Origin: Panicum virgatum
Lineage: Eukaryota > Streptophyta > Magnoliopsida > Poales > Poaceae
NCBI RefSeq assembly: GCF_016808335.1
Contig: NC_053140.1
Location: forward strand, 26,034,086 to 26,098,085
Length of the DNA: 64,000 nucleotides
Direction: 5' to 3'
The position numbers and the translations under genes were made by a program. The notes under the pieces were generated by a model. The model did no database searches, had not been told where the DNA came from, and saw nothing but the letters and a program-made list of their open reading frames with translations. Shown here piece after piece: positions 46,943-58,931 of the stretch; position 1 is the stretch's first letter, and each line of letters opens with the position of its first letter.

Positions 46943-48640
46943 TGTTGGTGTTTCTTATGCTCAATAGAATATGGATTCTGCAAGCGCACAGAATCACCGC
47001 TGTAGCACTTCACCTTGGAGTATTCCAGGGTATCGTAATTTTCCTCAGGGAAGCACTATGGAAAAGAGTATCGAAGAATCGAATGACAAACTTTACTAGA
47101 GATATCAACCGACTAACTTAGTGGGGTAAGCCGGATATGATAGATAAGATAATGGCCATGATGACCGTCTGACACAGGAGACTCTAATCCTTAGAGAGGT
47201 AAGCAGCTGGGAGGACAATGAGCGAGAAAGACTCCTAAAACACTTCTAAACTATCGATCTAGTCTATCTAGATTAAACCTTGCATCTAACTAGTTATCGG
47301 GAACCTAGAGCTTACTTCGGCGGCCTCAAAGAAGGACTCAGACTGGGGGGCCTCAGAGAAGGACTCAGACTGGGGTGAGAAGGGAGCCCAACGGCAGTTG
47401 GCACTACTGCTATGAAAGCACCCGAACGTGGTGGACTACGAGGGACGGACAAGGCTGTCACCACCTTCCGCCTACCACAACGGTACCGTGGGGTGGAACA
47501 CACTTTCTAGCTAACACTAAGCTCGGACACCACGTCCGAACTCGGTGTTAGGATTTCTCTTGTTGCAAACAAGAGAAATCCCCCTCAACCTAGGGACCTA
47601 ACTTGAGTTCCCTAGTCCGGGCGAGAAAACCCATAAGGTAAGATCCTGATAAACAAGAAAGATACAAAGCCTAAGCTAAAGGAAATACTTCCGCACACAA
47701 GTATGATAACTTGAGAAGATAAATAATGCGGAAAGTAAAGCTGACTCGAAAAGGTAAAGAAGAGAACTATATTGATAAATGTCAAAGGAAAAGATACAAG
47801 AGCTTATACCCAACTTCCGATGACGACTCTGGAATCCCGAGACAAGCTCGACTCGACTCTAACTCCCAACTACCTAACCTACTCTAGAAAGGAAAAGTGA
47901 GAAGAGAACTCCTTTTGGTGTGTATCTTCAAGTGATGGATGGGGTCCTATTTATAGCCTTCCAGGGTCGGTAAAATGGTTGGCGTCAGTTGTAAGCAGCT
48001 GAAGTCGGTAGGCTTAACTTCCACGCGAAGCCTGGAGATGAGCGGCTGCAAAGTGGGGCCGGCCGGCCCCTCCTTGGATGACCGGCCTAGGACCGTGGCG
48101 GTTTGGCCACCGCCTTCTCCTGGTCGCTCCTGATTCACTCCTGGGGTCGGTGACAGTTGCTTGGTCTTGACGCAGGCTGTTACTGGGCCGGCCGGCCTCC
48201 CTCTGGCGCCCCTCGGCCCTCCGTTGCACCGACGTCGTACGTGGACGCTTGTGATTGTTCCAGGGAGGTGCTTCACCGACTTATGCTTGATTTGACACTG
48301 CCTTGTGGGTCCTTTGATCCATGTCAATGCCTTTCGGTCCATTCGATCAAACCGACGTCCAATCCACGACTCAGAGGCATTGTGGGTGTGTTACTTTGCC
48401 ACTGGATTGAATACGTGGCACACTACTCAGGGGTGCCAGGCCGGCCGGTCGGCCTGGGTTTGTGCCCAACTTCGCCGGAATGAGTTGGCTCATACCTTGG
48501 TTTCTGGTAGATGGTGCTTACTGGCATTTCATCCCTTGTCTTGGGTGGTGGAGAGACTGAACAACCTTCACCAAAATATTTCCTGCTTCCTGTTCAGGTT
48601 CCTATCAGGAGTTTTGCAAGTTTTCAAAAGTGGTTAAAGA
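46943..48640 (-). repeat. Athila-type LTR (A2), related to A0's LTR
   Basis: On the plus strand it starts TGTTGGTGTTTC. The block 47,310-47,500 (GACTCAGACTGGGGTGAGAA, then a CGTGGTGGACTACGAGG stretch) is nearly the same as 37,045-37,200 in the A0 LTR. The minus-strand TATA-like CTATAAATAG is at 47,948-47,957, and the U3 has GGCCGGCC words at about 48,060, 48,187 and 48,440. A 32-bp stretch is locally duplicated at about 47,321-47,375. The right end is estimated. As a minus-strand 3' LTR it would serve the gag-protease remnant at 50.3-51.8 kb. Confidence 0.7.
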
Positions 48641-50303
<1,663 letters not shown>

Positions 50304-51770
50304 TCACTTCCCGTTCTGTTGGTTATACACCTTGATCTCCTCCCGAGTTCGAAGATTCTCCACAAATTCGATGAGGGTATAGTTGGATGGGTTATATGGC
50401 TTCTCCAGCTCTTTCACGGATTCCTTCCGGTCAAAACTTTTGATCTGTGAGCACTGTTCATCCTTCGGTCTAAAACCGAATCTCTCCTTCTGCCCATTGA
50501 TGTAGAGTTGGATTACTCCAACTCCCGCATCAATGTGTGCAGTTGTCATACTCAAGAATGGCCTCCTCAATATGAGAGGGATCTTGGTGTCGACTTCCAT
50601 ATCGAGAATGACGAAATCAACAGGCACAAAGGAATTCCGTATTTTCACCGGAATATCCTTGGCGATCCCTGCGAGATAACGAACCGATTGGTCTGCTAGC
50701 TGCAAACACATGGCAGTAGGGGCAAGCGCATGATGGTTAAGTTTACCTTTGGCATGATGCTAATGCTTGCTCGCAGATCGCAAACTGAGTGTTTAAAGTG
50801 TTGAGCTCCGATGGAACATGTGATGGTAGGGCATCCTGGTTTCTTCTTCTTCTCCAGGAGAGGGTTGAGTATAGCTGTGCTACACTCATCTGTAAGCTGC
50901 ATGACCTCGGTGGTCGGCAGGACCCTCTTGTTGCCAAGGATATCCTTGAGATACTTGGCATACGTGGGAACCTACATAGTGTCAATAAGTGGTATGTTTC
51001 CATAGAGCTTCTTGATTACCTCGACGAACTTGCCGAATTGCTCGTTGGCCACCGGCCTCCTTTTCCGCTCTAGAAACGGTAAGGCGGTTGTATCGTGACA
51101 ATCCCGTGAAGTTCTAGGGGGTTCCACAGGGTCTTCCTAGGTAGCAATGGTGTTGGATTCTTTGGCCTCCTCCAACACCCTGTCTTCAGCATCGGTATTC
51201 CTAGCGGTTACGGTCCTCCGCTGTGTACCTGCATCCTGCGGAAGATGTGGTCTCTGTGCGGATTGTCTTGCCCGCACAGCTACCGTATTCACACTTTCTT
51301 TCGAGTTCACTCCCGGTTGCTCAGGAAGCTCCCCCGTGTTATGGTTATGACAGGATGAGGCCAGCTGAGTTACTTTAGTTTCTATCAATTCATTGAAACT
51401 CAACTGATTTTTAATAACAGAGATAAACCCTTCTAGTTGCATAGCCAAAGATTCAAGAATTTTATCATTAGCAAGAAACTTCTCACCAATGTTGTCATTG
51501 ATTTGTTTTTGGCCGTTCATGAAGTTTTTAAGCGAGGGCTGAAAACTATTATTAAAATTGTTACTTTGCTGTTGGCCGAAGGGGAGGTCGGGCTTAGAAT
51601 TCCAACCTTGCTGAGGACGGCAGTCTGTGTCATCGGGAGCATCATTCCCAATGGATTTCTCGTCCTCTTGAGTGAACGGGCAAGATTTGCCGGAGTGTCC
51701 AGTATTGCCACATTTCTCACATGTCATCCAAGACTCGATCTGGTTAACCTCCTGGTGTGGAGATTCCAGC
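50304..51770 (-). pseudogene. A2 gag C-terminus and dead aspartic protease (Athila-type)
   Basis: In minus-strand order: gag end with a CCHC knuckle (CEKCGNTGHSGKSC, around 51,690-51,730); an Asn/Gln-rich linker with a predicted helical segment; a frameshift near 51,120; then the protease. Its catalytic motif, normally DLGAS in Athila-type elements, reads DLRAS: Asp at 50,777-50,779 and Arg instead of Gly at 50,771-50,773. The following ILDMEVDTKIPLILRRPFLS is the usual protease flap and C-terminal region. Another frame change occurs near 50,700. No RT follows. Confidence 0.78.
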
Positions 51771-51819
51771 TTTTTCATGACGCTCGTAGCTCTCAAGGTC
51801 CTCTTCGCCCTGGAAGATG

Positions 51820-52331
51820 ACTTATTCATTGGCCCGGCGATCAGCGCGGAGGGTGTTGCGGTGAAGGCGATCTGCCCGCTGTTGGTCGTCCTCGCCGCCG
51901 AAGGACTCGGAGTCCAGCGAGACGTCCGAGATCTGGCGCCGACCGTCGGGGCTATTGCGGTTGGGCGGGAGGGTGAAGACAACGACCTGATATACGGCCT
52001 CAGGATGTGAGGGCGAATCAGATCGGATCTGTTCCGAGTCGGACTAATCCAATTCGGTGATGCGCAGATTACCCATGCGTACTTGGATCTCATCCGAGTA
52101 CACCGCCGAGCTGTTGCGGAGACCGTGGGGCGCAGGGGCCAAGTCGCCTGGACGACCCAACACGTTCTCACCGAGTTGAATGCACTCGGCAATGGATTTG
52201 GTAACGTGATCTATCCCGGAGATTAGATCGGCATTGGATATGACAAGGCAACGCATTGCCCTTGGGCGAACGATCGGAGGATCGTTGATGTCAAGTTCGG
52301 TAACTCGACGAATGATGGAGCTTTGCGCCAT
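51820..52331 (-). pseudogene. R1 gag N-terminal region
   Basis: A minus-strand ORF starting MAQSSIIRRVTELDINDPP at 52,331, soon after the R1 PBS, with a TAG at 52,044-52,046 and a TAA near 51,825. The C-terminal part is Arg/Asp-rich (EDDQQRADRLHRNTLRADRR). It resembles the start of gag in grass Ty3/gypsy elements with this PBS type. Around 51,770 the sequence changes to Athila-type gag of A2 with no LTR between, so R1 is truncated. Confidence 0.55.
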
Positions 52332-52536
52332 CAGATCAGATCTGACGCTCGTGGAATTACCGCTCTTGGTGCTCGAGGGGCTGGTGGGTGGGTTCTAGGG
52401 AACCGAAGTTTCTGGGGAACTACCGAAGGTGAAGGAGAGTCCGGCGGCGGCCTGCATCTGGACGCTGACGCTGGCGGAGAAGAAGATGCCGAATCTTGAT
52501 GCCATCGAACTCGCTGCAAGGACTCCTGAGAAATCT

Positions 52537-52554
52537 CCCCTACCTGGCGCACCA
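52537..52554 (-). other. R1 primer-binding site
   Basis: On the minus strand TGGTGCGCCAGGTAGGGG, two bases from the LTR. This PBS type is common in grass Ty3/gypsy elements. I do not assign the tRNA. Confidence 0.65.
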
Positions 52555-52556
52555 AA

Positions 52557-53041
52557 TGTCGGATTGCTTATCCGGCAAGTCCACCAGGGGTATGCCCGAT
52601 GGTAGATTTGTAGGTGAAGGGGGGATTCTGGAGCCAAGAGTCAGATGGTTGCGAGATGATGCTACGGTTTAGACAGGTTCGGGCCGCTCGGGAGCGTAAC
52701 ACCCTACGTCCTGTGTTTTGTGTATTGTATGAGCTAGACAACGATGAATGATCAGATGAGATTGTTTTCTATGGGTCTCCTCATGGCGCCTTTATAGGTC
52801 AGGTGCCATGGGTTACAAGTAAGGGAGGATATCTACTCGGGTTTTACATGGAATCAAGTCGGTTGAGATCCCTAGATATCTGGAATCCTTATCCGTGCCT
52901 TGATCCTGATCTTGGAGGAACAGTCCGACGTCCAGTCGAGTGCCTGTCCACCGGGTAGTCGTGCAGAGTGGTCCTGGCCGAGTAGGTACCCAGTTAGGAG
53001 ATAACTACTCGGCTGGGAGGTACCCTGGTGTACCTCCGTCA
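52557..53041 (-). repeat. R1 5' LTR (485 bp)
   Basis: On the plus strand it starts TGTCGGATTGC and ends CCTCCGTCA, so on the minus strand it begins TGACGGA and ends TCCGACA, a good TG...CA pair with partial inverted ends. A minus-strand TATAAAGG lies near 52,789. The PBS and gag follow on the left, so it is a 5' LTR without a partner in the window. Confidence 0.75.
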
Positions 53042-54780
53042 CCCACCAATAGGCATTGCTTGCTAGATATGCTACACTTTATTATTCAGTTGTGATGTGA
53101 TGAGCTTGCATATCCTATTTAATTACCGTATTCCTTGATTACCCATGTTTATCTTGAATCATTGAATGCTTTGTCTACTATGGATGTTGGTATATGTGTG
53201 AGATTATGTGATATGATAGTCTTGGTGTGAGTGAAGATTCGACTCCCCTATATAAGGAGTCAGTGATTAGGGCTTTCGTGGGGGCGAGCGAACCTCACCA
53301 AATCTTCAGATCTGGGATTGGGGATTGTGTGTTGGGCACAATCCTGCGGAGTACCTATGGTGGGTACAACCTTCCTTCGGGAAGACCATTCCTTCAAGAA
53401 TTTTGACGGAGTTGGAGGGCAACACCTGTAATGGGTGCCGGACGCGGACCGCGAGGACGGAGACGCACTTTGATGAAGATGCTCACCCCAGCAAGATTAA
53501 AGACTTGAGATCGTGGACTTGGAAATGGAACTATGTCAAATGTACACACCACTTATCCATTATGAGGGTGGACCTGGTCTGTGCTAGCTATGCGTGGCAC
53601 CAAGTCTGTAGGAGGATAGAGTATCAGTGTTAGAGGGAGAAGGTTGTCCTATGGCCCTCGATTAGCAAGATTCGTTTGGATCCCATTCTAAATTGCTTCA
53701 CAAACCTGGGCAACCTCTTGCGGGAGGATGCACCCTAGACCGGGAGCAAATTGGTGTTGTATACATTAGTTTCGTTAGACTGGTGCCTCGGAGTCAGTCA
53801 GGTCATTACCAACTGGCTTCGGGGCGAGTGGGTACAGGTGTACAAACCCTACAGGGTGAAAACTATATGTATAACCGCGTACTCGATTATGTACAACTCT
53901 GAATCTGGCTTCACTTCTTAGAGTAGTTCCACTTGATATATTTCTACCTCCCTCTAGTCTACTTTTCCTGCTCGGATAGCAATTGAGGTGCGGGGAGAGG
54001 GAGTTTCCGCACCGAACCAGGGATGGGTTGTATCGTAGTGGAAGATAGGTATGATCGGGGGTCCGGGATGCTAGAATGGCCCGCGTTGAGGAGTTATGGA
54101 TGACTTATATATACTGCTTGCTGCTTGCTTAGGAAACCCCTGCCTTATCCTTTGGCTATACTTTCATGCCAGTTGCATCCACATAAAGCATGCATACGGA
54201 TGGTGATGTGAACCTATCCCGTCCATGGGGATAGCCTGATAGATGTAGGATCCAAGCGAAGGAGTCGATAGGACGACGAAAGAAGAAGTTAAGGATGGCC
54301 CGAGCCACACTCCGAGCTGCCTGTGGAGAAGAGTTGAGAAGATGAAGAATGTCCAGAAGACTAGCCACCGCTTCCGCTTTTTGTTTGTTCCTTTAGCCCA
54401 AGGGCTTGTACTCAAAATTTTGTATTATAATCCTTTGGATTATGTAATTAATAAACCCATGTACTGTTTTATTGTGAGTTATGACTGTGATACGTAATTG
54501 AAATGAGTTCTGTATGTGACAGCTACTAATCCAGGGACTATCACGACAATCCAGGGAGTCGGGTTCCCCTTTCGAAAACCCAGTTCGTTTTAGTCAACAT
54601 CAAAGAATACTCAGACTGTAGCTTGAGCCCTAGAAATGGTCGTTAGATTCAAGACCCTCTAAACGCTTTTGTCTATTGCTATACTACCTTGTACTATATT
54701 CTGCCTACTCCTTGATTCAGTTTCCCCCACTTAAACTTGTTCTCTTACCTACGCTAGCGCCACTCTTACGTATGCGCTGA
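53042..54780. mobile_element. Unclassified LTR-like sequence
   Basis: A plus-strand TATATAAGG is at about 53,252-53,260. The 1.2 kb after it has no convincing ORF, and polyadenylation-like AATAAA lies near 54,449. The layout resembles a long LTR or leader of a non-autonomous element, but no PBS, PPT or duplication was found. Confidence 0.35.
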
Positions 54781-54783
54781 ATG

Positions 54784-55014
54784 GATGACGCTACAATGAG
54801 AGACATGGTTGAGAAGGTGATCCACAAGTCAACGTACGCCTGTCATCGCCAAGATCTAGTTGTCGCGATGGAGCGTGTTCTGCGAATAGCCACAGAAAAC
54901 AAGGTTGCCCGAACAGAGACCGAACTTGTCCACCTCAAGTTAGGCCAAGCTGAGATGGAGGAAGCATACCTCGCAGCCATAGAGCTAATGAAGAACAAGG
55001 CTAATCTACCGTGA
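54784..55014 (+). CDS. Small helical ORF before an Athila-type LTR
   Basis: 76-77 residues starting MDDATMRDMVEKVIHKSTYA. Most of it is predicted helix with heptad-like Leu/Val/Ala spacing (VARTETELVHLKLGQAEMEE). It lies just upstream of the LTR at 55.3 kb, in the position of the extra ORF that Athila-type elements carry after pol. Low similarity in type, not in sequence, to the ORF at 1,582-1,806. Function unknown. Confidence 0.4.
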   Translation, partial: DDATMRDMVEKVIHKSTYACHRQDLVVAMERVLRIATENKVARTETELVHLKLGQAEMEEAYLAAIELMKNKANLP

Positions 55015-55052
55015 AGACTTGGATGGAATCGGACTAGAATCGAGTCGATGAG

Positions 55053-55271
55053 ATGCAAGAGCTGCTGGACATGCTGCCCGAGGAATACCAGCCTGCCATC
55101 AGGAAGGAGGACTTCTCACCGATATCGACAGAGCTTCGCCAAGAGGACTGTCCATTCAAGAACATGTCACCATCGGTTGATACTGAGGAGAAATTGTGGA
55201 CCAACACCGCCAACGACGGGACCTTCCCAGAGCACTACCCAAGAAAGGACAAGATGTGGCAGCCATGGTAG
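55053..55271 (+). CDS. Second small ORF before the LTR
   Basis: 72 residues beginning MQELLDMLPEEYQPAIRKED, acidic, ending KDKMWQPW and then TAG. It may be a second exon or the frameshifted continuation of the preceding ORF, since only 40 bases separate them. Family not recognised. Confidence 0.35.
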   Translation: MQELLDMLPEEYQPAIRKEDFSPISTELRQEDCPFKNMSPSVDTEEKLWTNTANDGTFPEHYPRKDKMWQPW

Positions 55272-55319
55272 GAACCCCGCTGCTCTGAGGTATAGAGCAT
55301 GTGAAGAGACTCAAGGAAT

Positions 55320-55906
55320 AAAAGTGAAGTTGTAAAATATTAGGATACCGAAGTCCCATTCCGGCAAGAGTCCCAGAGTTGTACTAAACCACTGATGACC
55401 CATTTCGGTGTGAGCCTCTGTGAGTCGAGCCTGAGCCGATGTCAAATGTCGGTTGAGTCAGTTAGAGTAGTTTAGAGTTCAAGAAGTTACGTTATGAGTC
55501 TCCCTCTTGTGTAAGCTTTTCACAATGTAACCGTAGAATGCTAGTTGGTGTTATCTGCAATGCTTCACTTGTAATCTTGAGATAACAGATAAAATCAGAG
55601 TGCAGATTCAAGCTCAAATGGACCAAGTGAAGCCCAAAGACCATGCCAAACCAGCTTAGGATAGGACATGCCTCAACTTTAGGACAAAAGGAGGCTCAGG
55701 ACAACCCACCAGCCGAAGCTGGGGGCGGTGGACGGCTGTGGGCTGTCGGCCGACCAGCCCGGTCGGCCGAATGGGCCCATAGGCCCCACCGCCTCAACTT
55801 TGCCATGTGCCGCCTCCACACTAGTCCTCTACGTCAGTTTGCTGTGGAAGACCTGTAGAAACATCGTGGCTCCATCTTATAAATACAAGAGAGGGGGTAA
55901 GGAATG

Positions 55907-55949
<43 letters not shown>

Positions 55950-56900
55950 ACACTTTTCACTTACCTCAAGAGCTTACTTTCTTAGTCTATAGGATTAGTG
56001 AAGTTTAGGAGAAGTCTAGGAGTCATCGAGTCCCCGGAGTTGCACAAGAGTTCTGGTATGGGTTCATCTCTATTTGTCTCTTATAATTATCGGTTATTTG
56101 TAATCGAATTAGACTATGGTTATTATCGATATCTACTTGAAGTATGTTATGAGTTATCAGATATATGCTTCATGATCTGGTTGCATTATCATTCGATGCT
56201 TGCATTGCATGATCTCCCTGTGCATGCGATGGTTAACATATTAGCCTTAGAATTTTGACAACTATTTTAGTATTCGTATGTTTGCTCTAGTGTGGTGTCT
56301 GTCCGTCCGGAGGGTGAGGGCTCCGTGCGGGATGCTAGAGTATTGCTTACTAATGTACATGTGGTGTTTAGACTAGCAAAGTGTTCCTGGATGTAGTCCT
56401 TTCCCATGGATTGAGAGGTAGCCGGTAGGTGGTGATAGCCCTGTCCGAGCCCTAGTAATCCTCCATGTTCGGATTGGGCTTAGGAGGTACATAAAGTCGC
56501 ATAGGTGAAGGCGTTTCTCCCGTCAGCTATAGGAGCGGTCTCCCTGTTGTACTAGTTTAATCTTTTGTCGATCTAACCATAAGATAGCATGGATATAGCT
56601 AGCCTAGCACATCTGACTCGAGCTCTAACTTCTGCCTTCCTCCCTGCCTATAGCATCTTTTTGTTTATTTATCTCTGAGGGTAGTTTGTATGTGGGTCAC
56701 ACTACCTCCTACCATGTTATTTATCTTACCACTATTTATGCAATTGAATATCCAATCTAGATCAGTTCATTAACTAGCCTATGTAATTCCATTTACCATC
56801 TTCCCTGTGGAAATATAAATGACACCCTGGTATACTCCCGGGTAAAATGCTGCAACGGTATTCCGTGCGCTTGCAGATTTATTCGTGGTTCATGAAATAC
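55320..56900 (+). repeat. Athila-type LTR, plus strand (ends approximate)
   Basis: U3 with GGTCGGCC-type words at 55,750-55,775, TATAAATACAAG at 55,879-55,890, an (AC)n run, then a U5 with CGTGCGCTTGC near 56,867, the same feature found in A0's U5 (minus strand, about 36,842). No PBS follows, so it is a 3' or solo LTR. Its U3 is related to the fragment at 1-480. Confidence 0.6.
55909..55948. repeat. (AC)n microsatellite in the LTR
   Basis: About twenty AC units just downstream of the TATA box, thus probably transcribed. Confidence 0.95.
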
Positions 56901-57582
56901 CTGCCACCCCCTTGGCATTTGCAGGCATCATCGCTGTTTGCTCAGTGGTGACGTTGGTAGGTGCCAACATAACCTGATGGATTGAGGCGGTTCTGTAGCG
57001 AGGACTATAGGATTCAACATGAAGTCGATCTACTCTTCGAGCGTTTTGGATTCTAGTTGCTTTTGTTGATCTTGCTCGATCGTCGCCATGTTAATTTAGT
57101 TTGTTTATGAATTAGTGAACTAGGTCTTCAATTAGCGTGTTGCTTTTGCTTCATGACGATCGTATCTCATCATGAGGATCGGATGCAATGTAAATATATA
57201 TATGATTAATGAAGATCTAGTTGCATCTATCCTGGATTCTTGTTCAATTTTGGATGAGAATCCCCAAAGCAACTTTTCATATAATCCCCTCCAATCCTTG
57301 AAAATTTGACACCAGAAAACAAACAATCGAACCCCAAATTGCGAGAAGTACGTTAATTTGAACATATACACATCACAGTAGTTCGTAATTAAACACAAAT
57401 TAATTTACAAGCTTGTTGCTAGCAGTGCCATCCCACTACGATGACGACACACACTACTACTACGACTTGAAACTAAAAGTAGCTCTCGGGTGAACTTAGC
57501 ACACGTGGAGCAGTATTTGCTCCGATGATGATGAGATCGTCGGCGCCGGCGAGCCACGATTGGGCGCGGCGTGGGTCGCTCC
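56901..57582. other. No recognised feature
   Basis: Mixed-composition DNA. The part at 57,130-57,400 has no supported ORF and may contain the 3' flank of the zinc-finger gene on the minus strand. Confidence 0.4.
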
Positions 57583-57834
57583 CTACATCCACCCCTCGTT
57601 CCGAGCCAGGACGCGGTGGCGGCTGTACTTCTTTTTTTTCGCGCCCCTAAGGGCACTGGAGTTGGCCTGCCCCAGGACGTGATCCCTGACCTCGTTCGGC
57701 CTCGTCCACCGGTGTGCTCGGCCGGGGCATACAGGGCACACGAAGGTGCCATCTTGCCGGCGGGAGACGCACACAGTGGGGATGCTGGGGACTGGAACCT
57801 TCTAGTTGCGGCGGATGTCATCGTCCATGTCCAT
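57583..57834 (-). pseudogene. Zinc-finger gene fragment (zf-XS-like), cut by an LTR
   Basis: The minus-strand frame from the ATG at 57,834 encodes a short acidic start, a TAG at about 57,805-57,807, then a compact domain: GTFVCPVCP, a gap with RPNEVRDHVLGQA, and KKKKYSRHRVLARNEGWM, then a stop. The C-x2-C...H...H spacing with the EVRDHVLG and SRHRVLARNE words resembles the zf-XS type of zinc finger found with plant SGS3/FDM-like RNA-silencing proteins and small relatives. It lacks XS and coiled-coil domains. It is cut at its beginning by the LTR starting at 57,837, whose TG overlaps an upstream ATG. One in-frame stop plus the cut make it a pseudogene, or a fragment whose true first exon lies elsewhere. 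Family assignment is by motif only. Confidence 0.55.
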
Positions 57835-57836
57835 CA

Positions 57837-58416
57837 TGTTGGCGCAGATCTAGGGCCAACACACCAAAGCACTAGAATGCGCAGCGAGCGACGGCACGAC
57901 GCAGCGTCGATGCTCAGACCGGTCGGGTATACCGGTCAGACCGGTTGTCGCCGGACAAACCAGCGGCGAAACCAACAAATGTCGCCCGGGAAGGACCCGT
58001 CGGGGTAGGCGCACGCAGGGTTGTTCTAGGGTCAGCAGGCCACCTAGAATGGCCTCAATCGATGTAGAGACGAAGGAGGAACAGTAAGTAATTGATTGGC
58101 AAAGCTAGGGCAAAGAGAAAAGTAAAAAAGATAAAAGTTGTATGATTTGATCGATTGGATGACCTCAATCGGCCCTGACCCTTTATATCTATAGGGTGGG
58201 GTGGACTTATCCCGCAAAGAATCCTTTTTACAGATAAAAACCTATGAAATAATCTAATTACATTCGGACTCCTCGAAGACCGGTCCGACCGGTTGATCCT
58301 ACCAATCAGACCAGTCGGCTTCTGCCGGATCGACTACATCGTCGGACCAATCAGACCGCTCAGGTGCACCGGTCAGACCGGTCGGTACTGTCTAGTGTCA
58401 ATTTTAGTTGTCAACA
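57837..58416 (-). repeat. LTR with ACCGGT repeats (580 bp)
   Basis: The plus strand starts TGTTGGCGCAG and ends GTTGTCAACA; on the minus strand it starts TGTTGACAAC and ends CGCCAACA. A minus-strand TATA-like element lies near 58,180. GACCGGTC-type words recur at 57,917-57,950 and 58,270-58,385. On its minus-strand upstream side (58,417-58,430) is a PPT-like AACAGGGGGCATA, so it is a 3' LTR. CATCA (57,832-57,836) on the left would be one target duplication; its partner was not found. Confidence 0.78.
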
Positions 58417-58931
58417 TATGCCCCCTGTTCTTTGGCAAAACTTGTGTGTCAAAGAACACTCCTCTGAACTAAAATTGTCTAAGGGCAATGACTATTAATA
58501 CATTGGCCATTGTTGTACTAAGGGCGATAACTTGCTTCGACTCAAGCTGATGATGAAACAACTAGCTTTGGCTTCCATATTTTCTTTGTAGTTGCTGAAT
58601 TTACCGGCACGACCTCAGCTCGTTGCTCCATTGATTCCTTACTGCACAAATGTTGTAATCTTCTTTTTTGAGTATGAGACAAGCCTGAGTGACACCACCT
58701 TGGCTTTAAATATTTTGAATCTTATTTTATGTCTTTCTCATGCTTTTTGCTGCAATTAATATTCTTTTTGACCAGATTATCGCTAATCGGTCTTTGCGAA
58801 ACACAACTTGGATATATAAAAGGATAATAAATATAATATGACTGCATATGCATCTTACTATAATCCAAAGGCATATAACAAGGATACCAGCAATACCATG
58901 GAGCAACTGGCTTATCAAATGGCATAGTAGC
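58417..58931 (-). mobile_element. Gag-only element: 3' spacer and PPT
   Basis: Between the gag stop and the 3' LTR there is only about 0.5 kb of AT-rich DNA with no ORF of note. The PPT is at 58,417-58,430. No room for pol. Confidence 0.65.

Noticed and set aside
53325..53633. 102-codon plus-strand frame in unclassified LTR-like DNA
   Set aside because: No motif, composition like its surroundings, no conserved partner in the window.
57405..57821. 138-codon minus-strand frame over the zinc-finger fragment
   Set aside because: The neighbouring frame carries the Cys/His motifs. This one is low-complexity Ser/Arg and a shadow.
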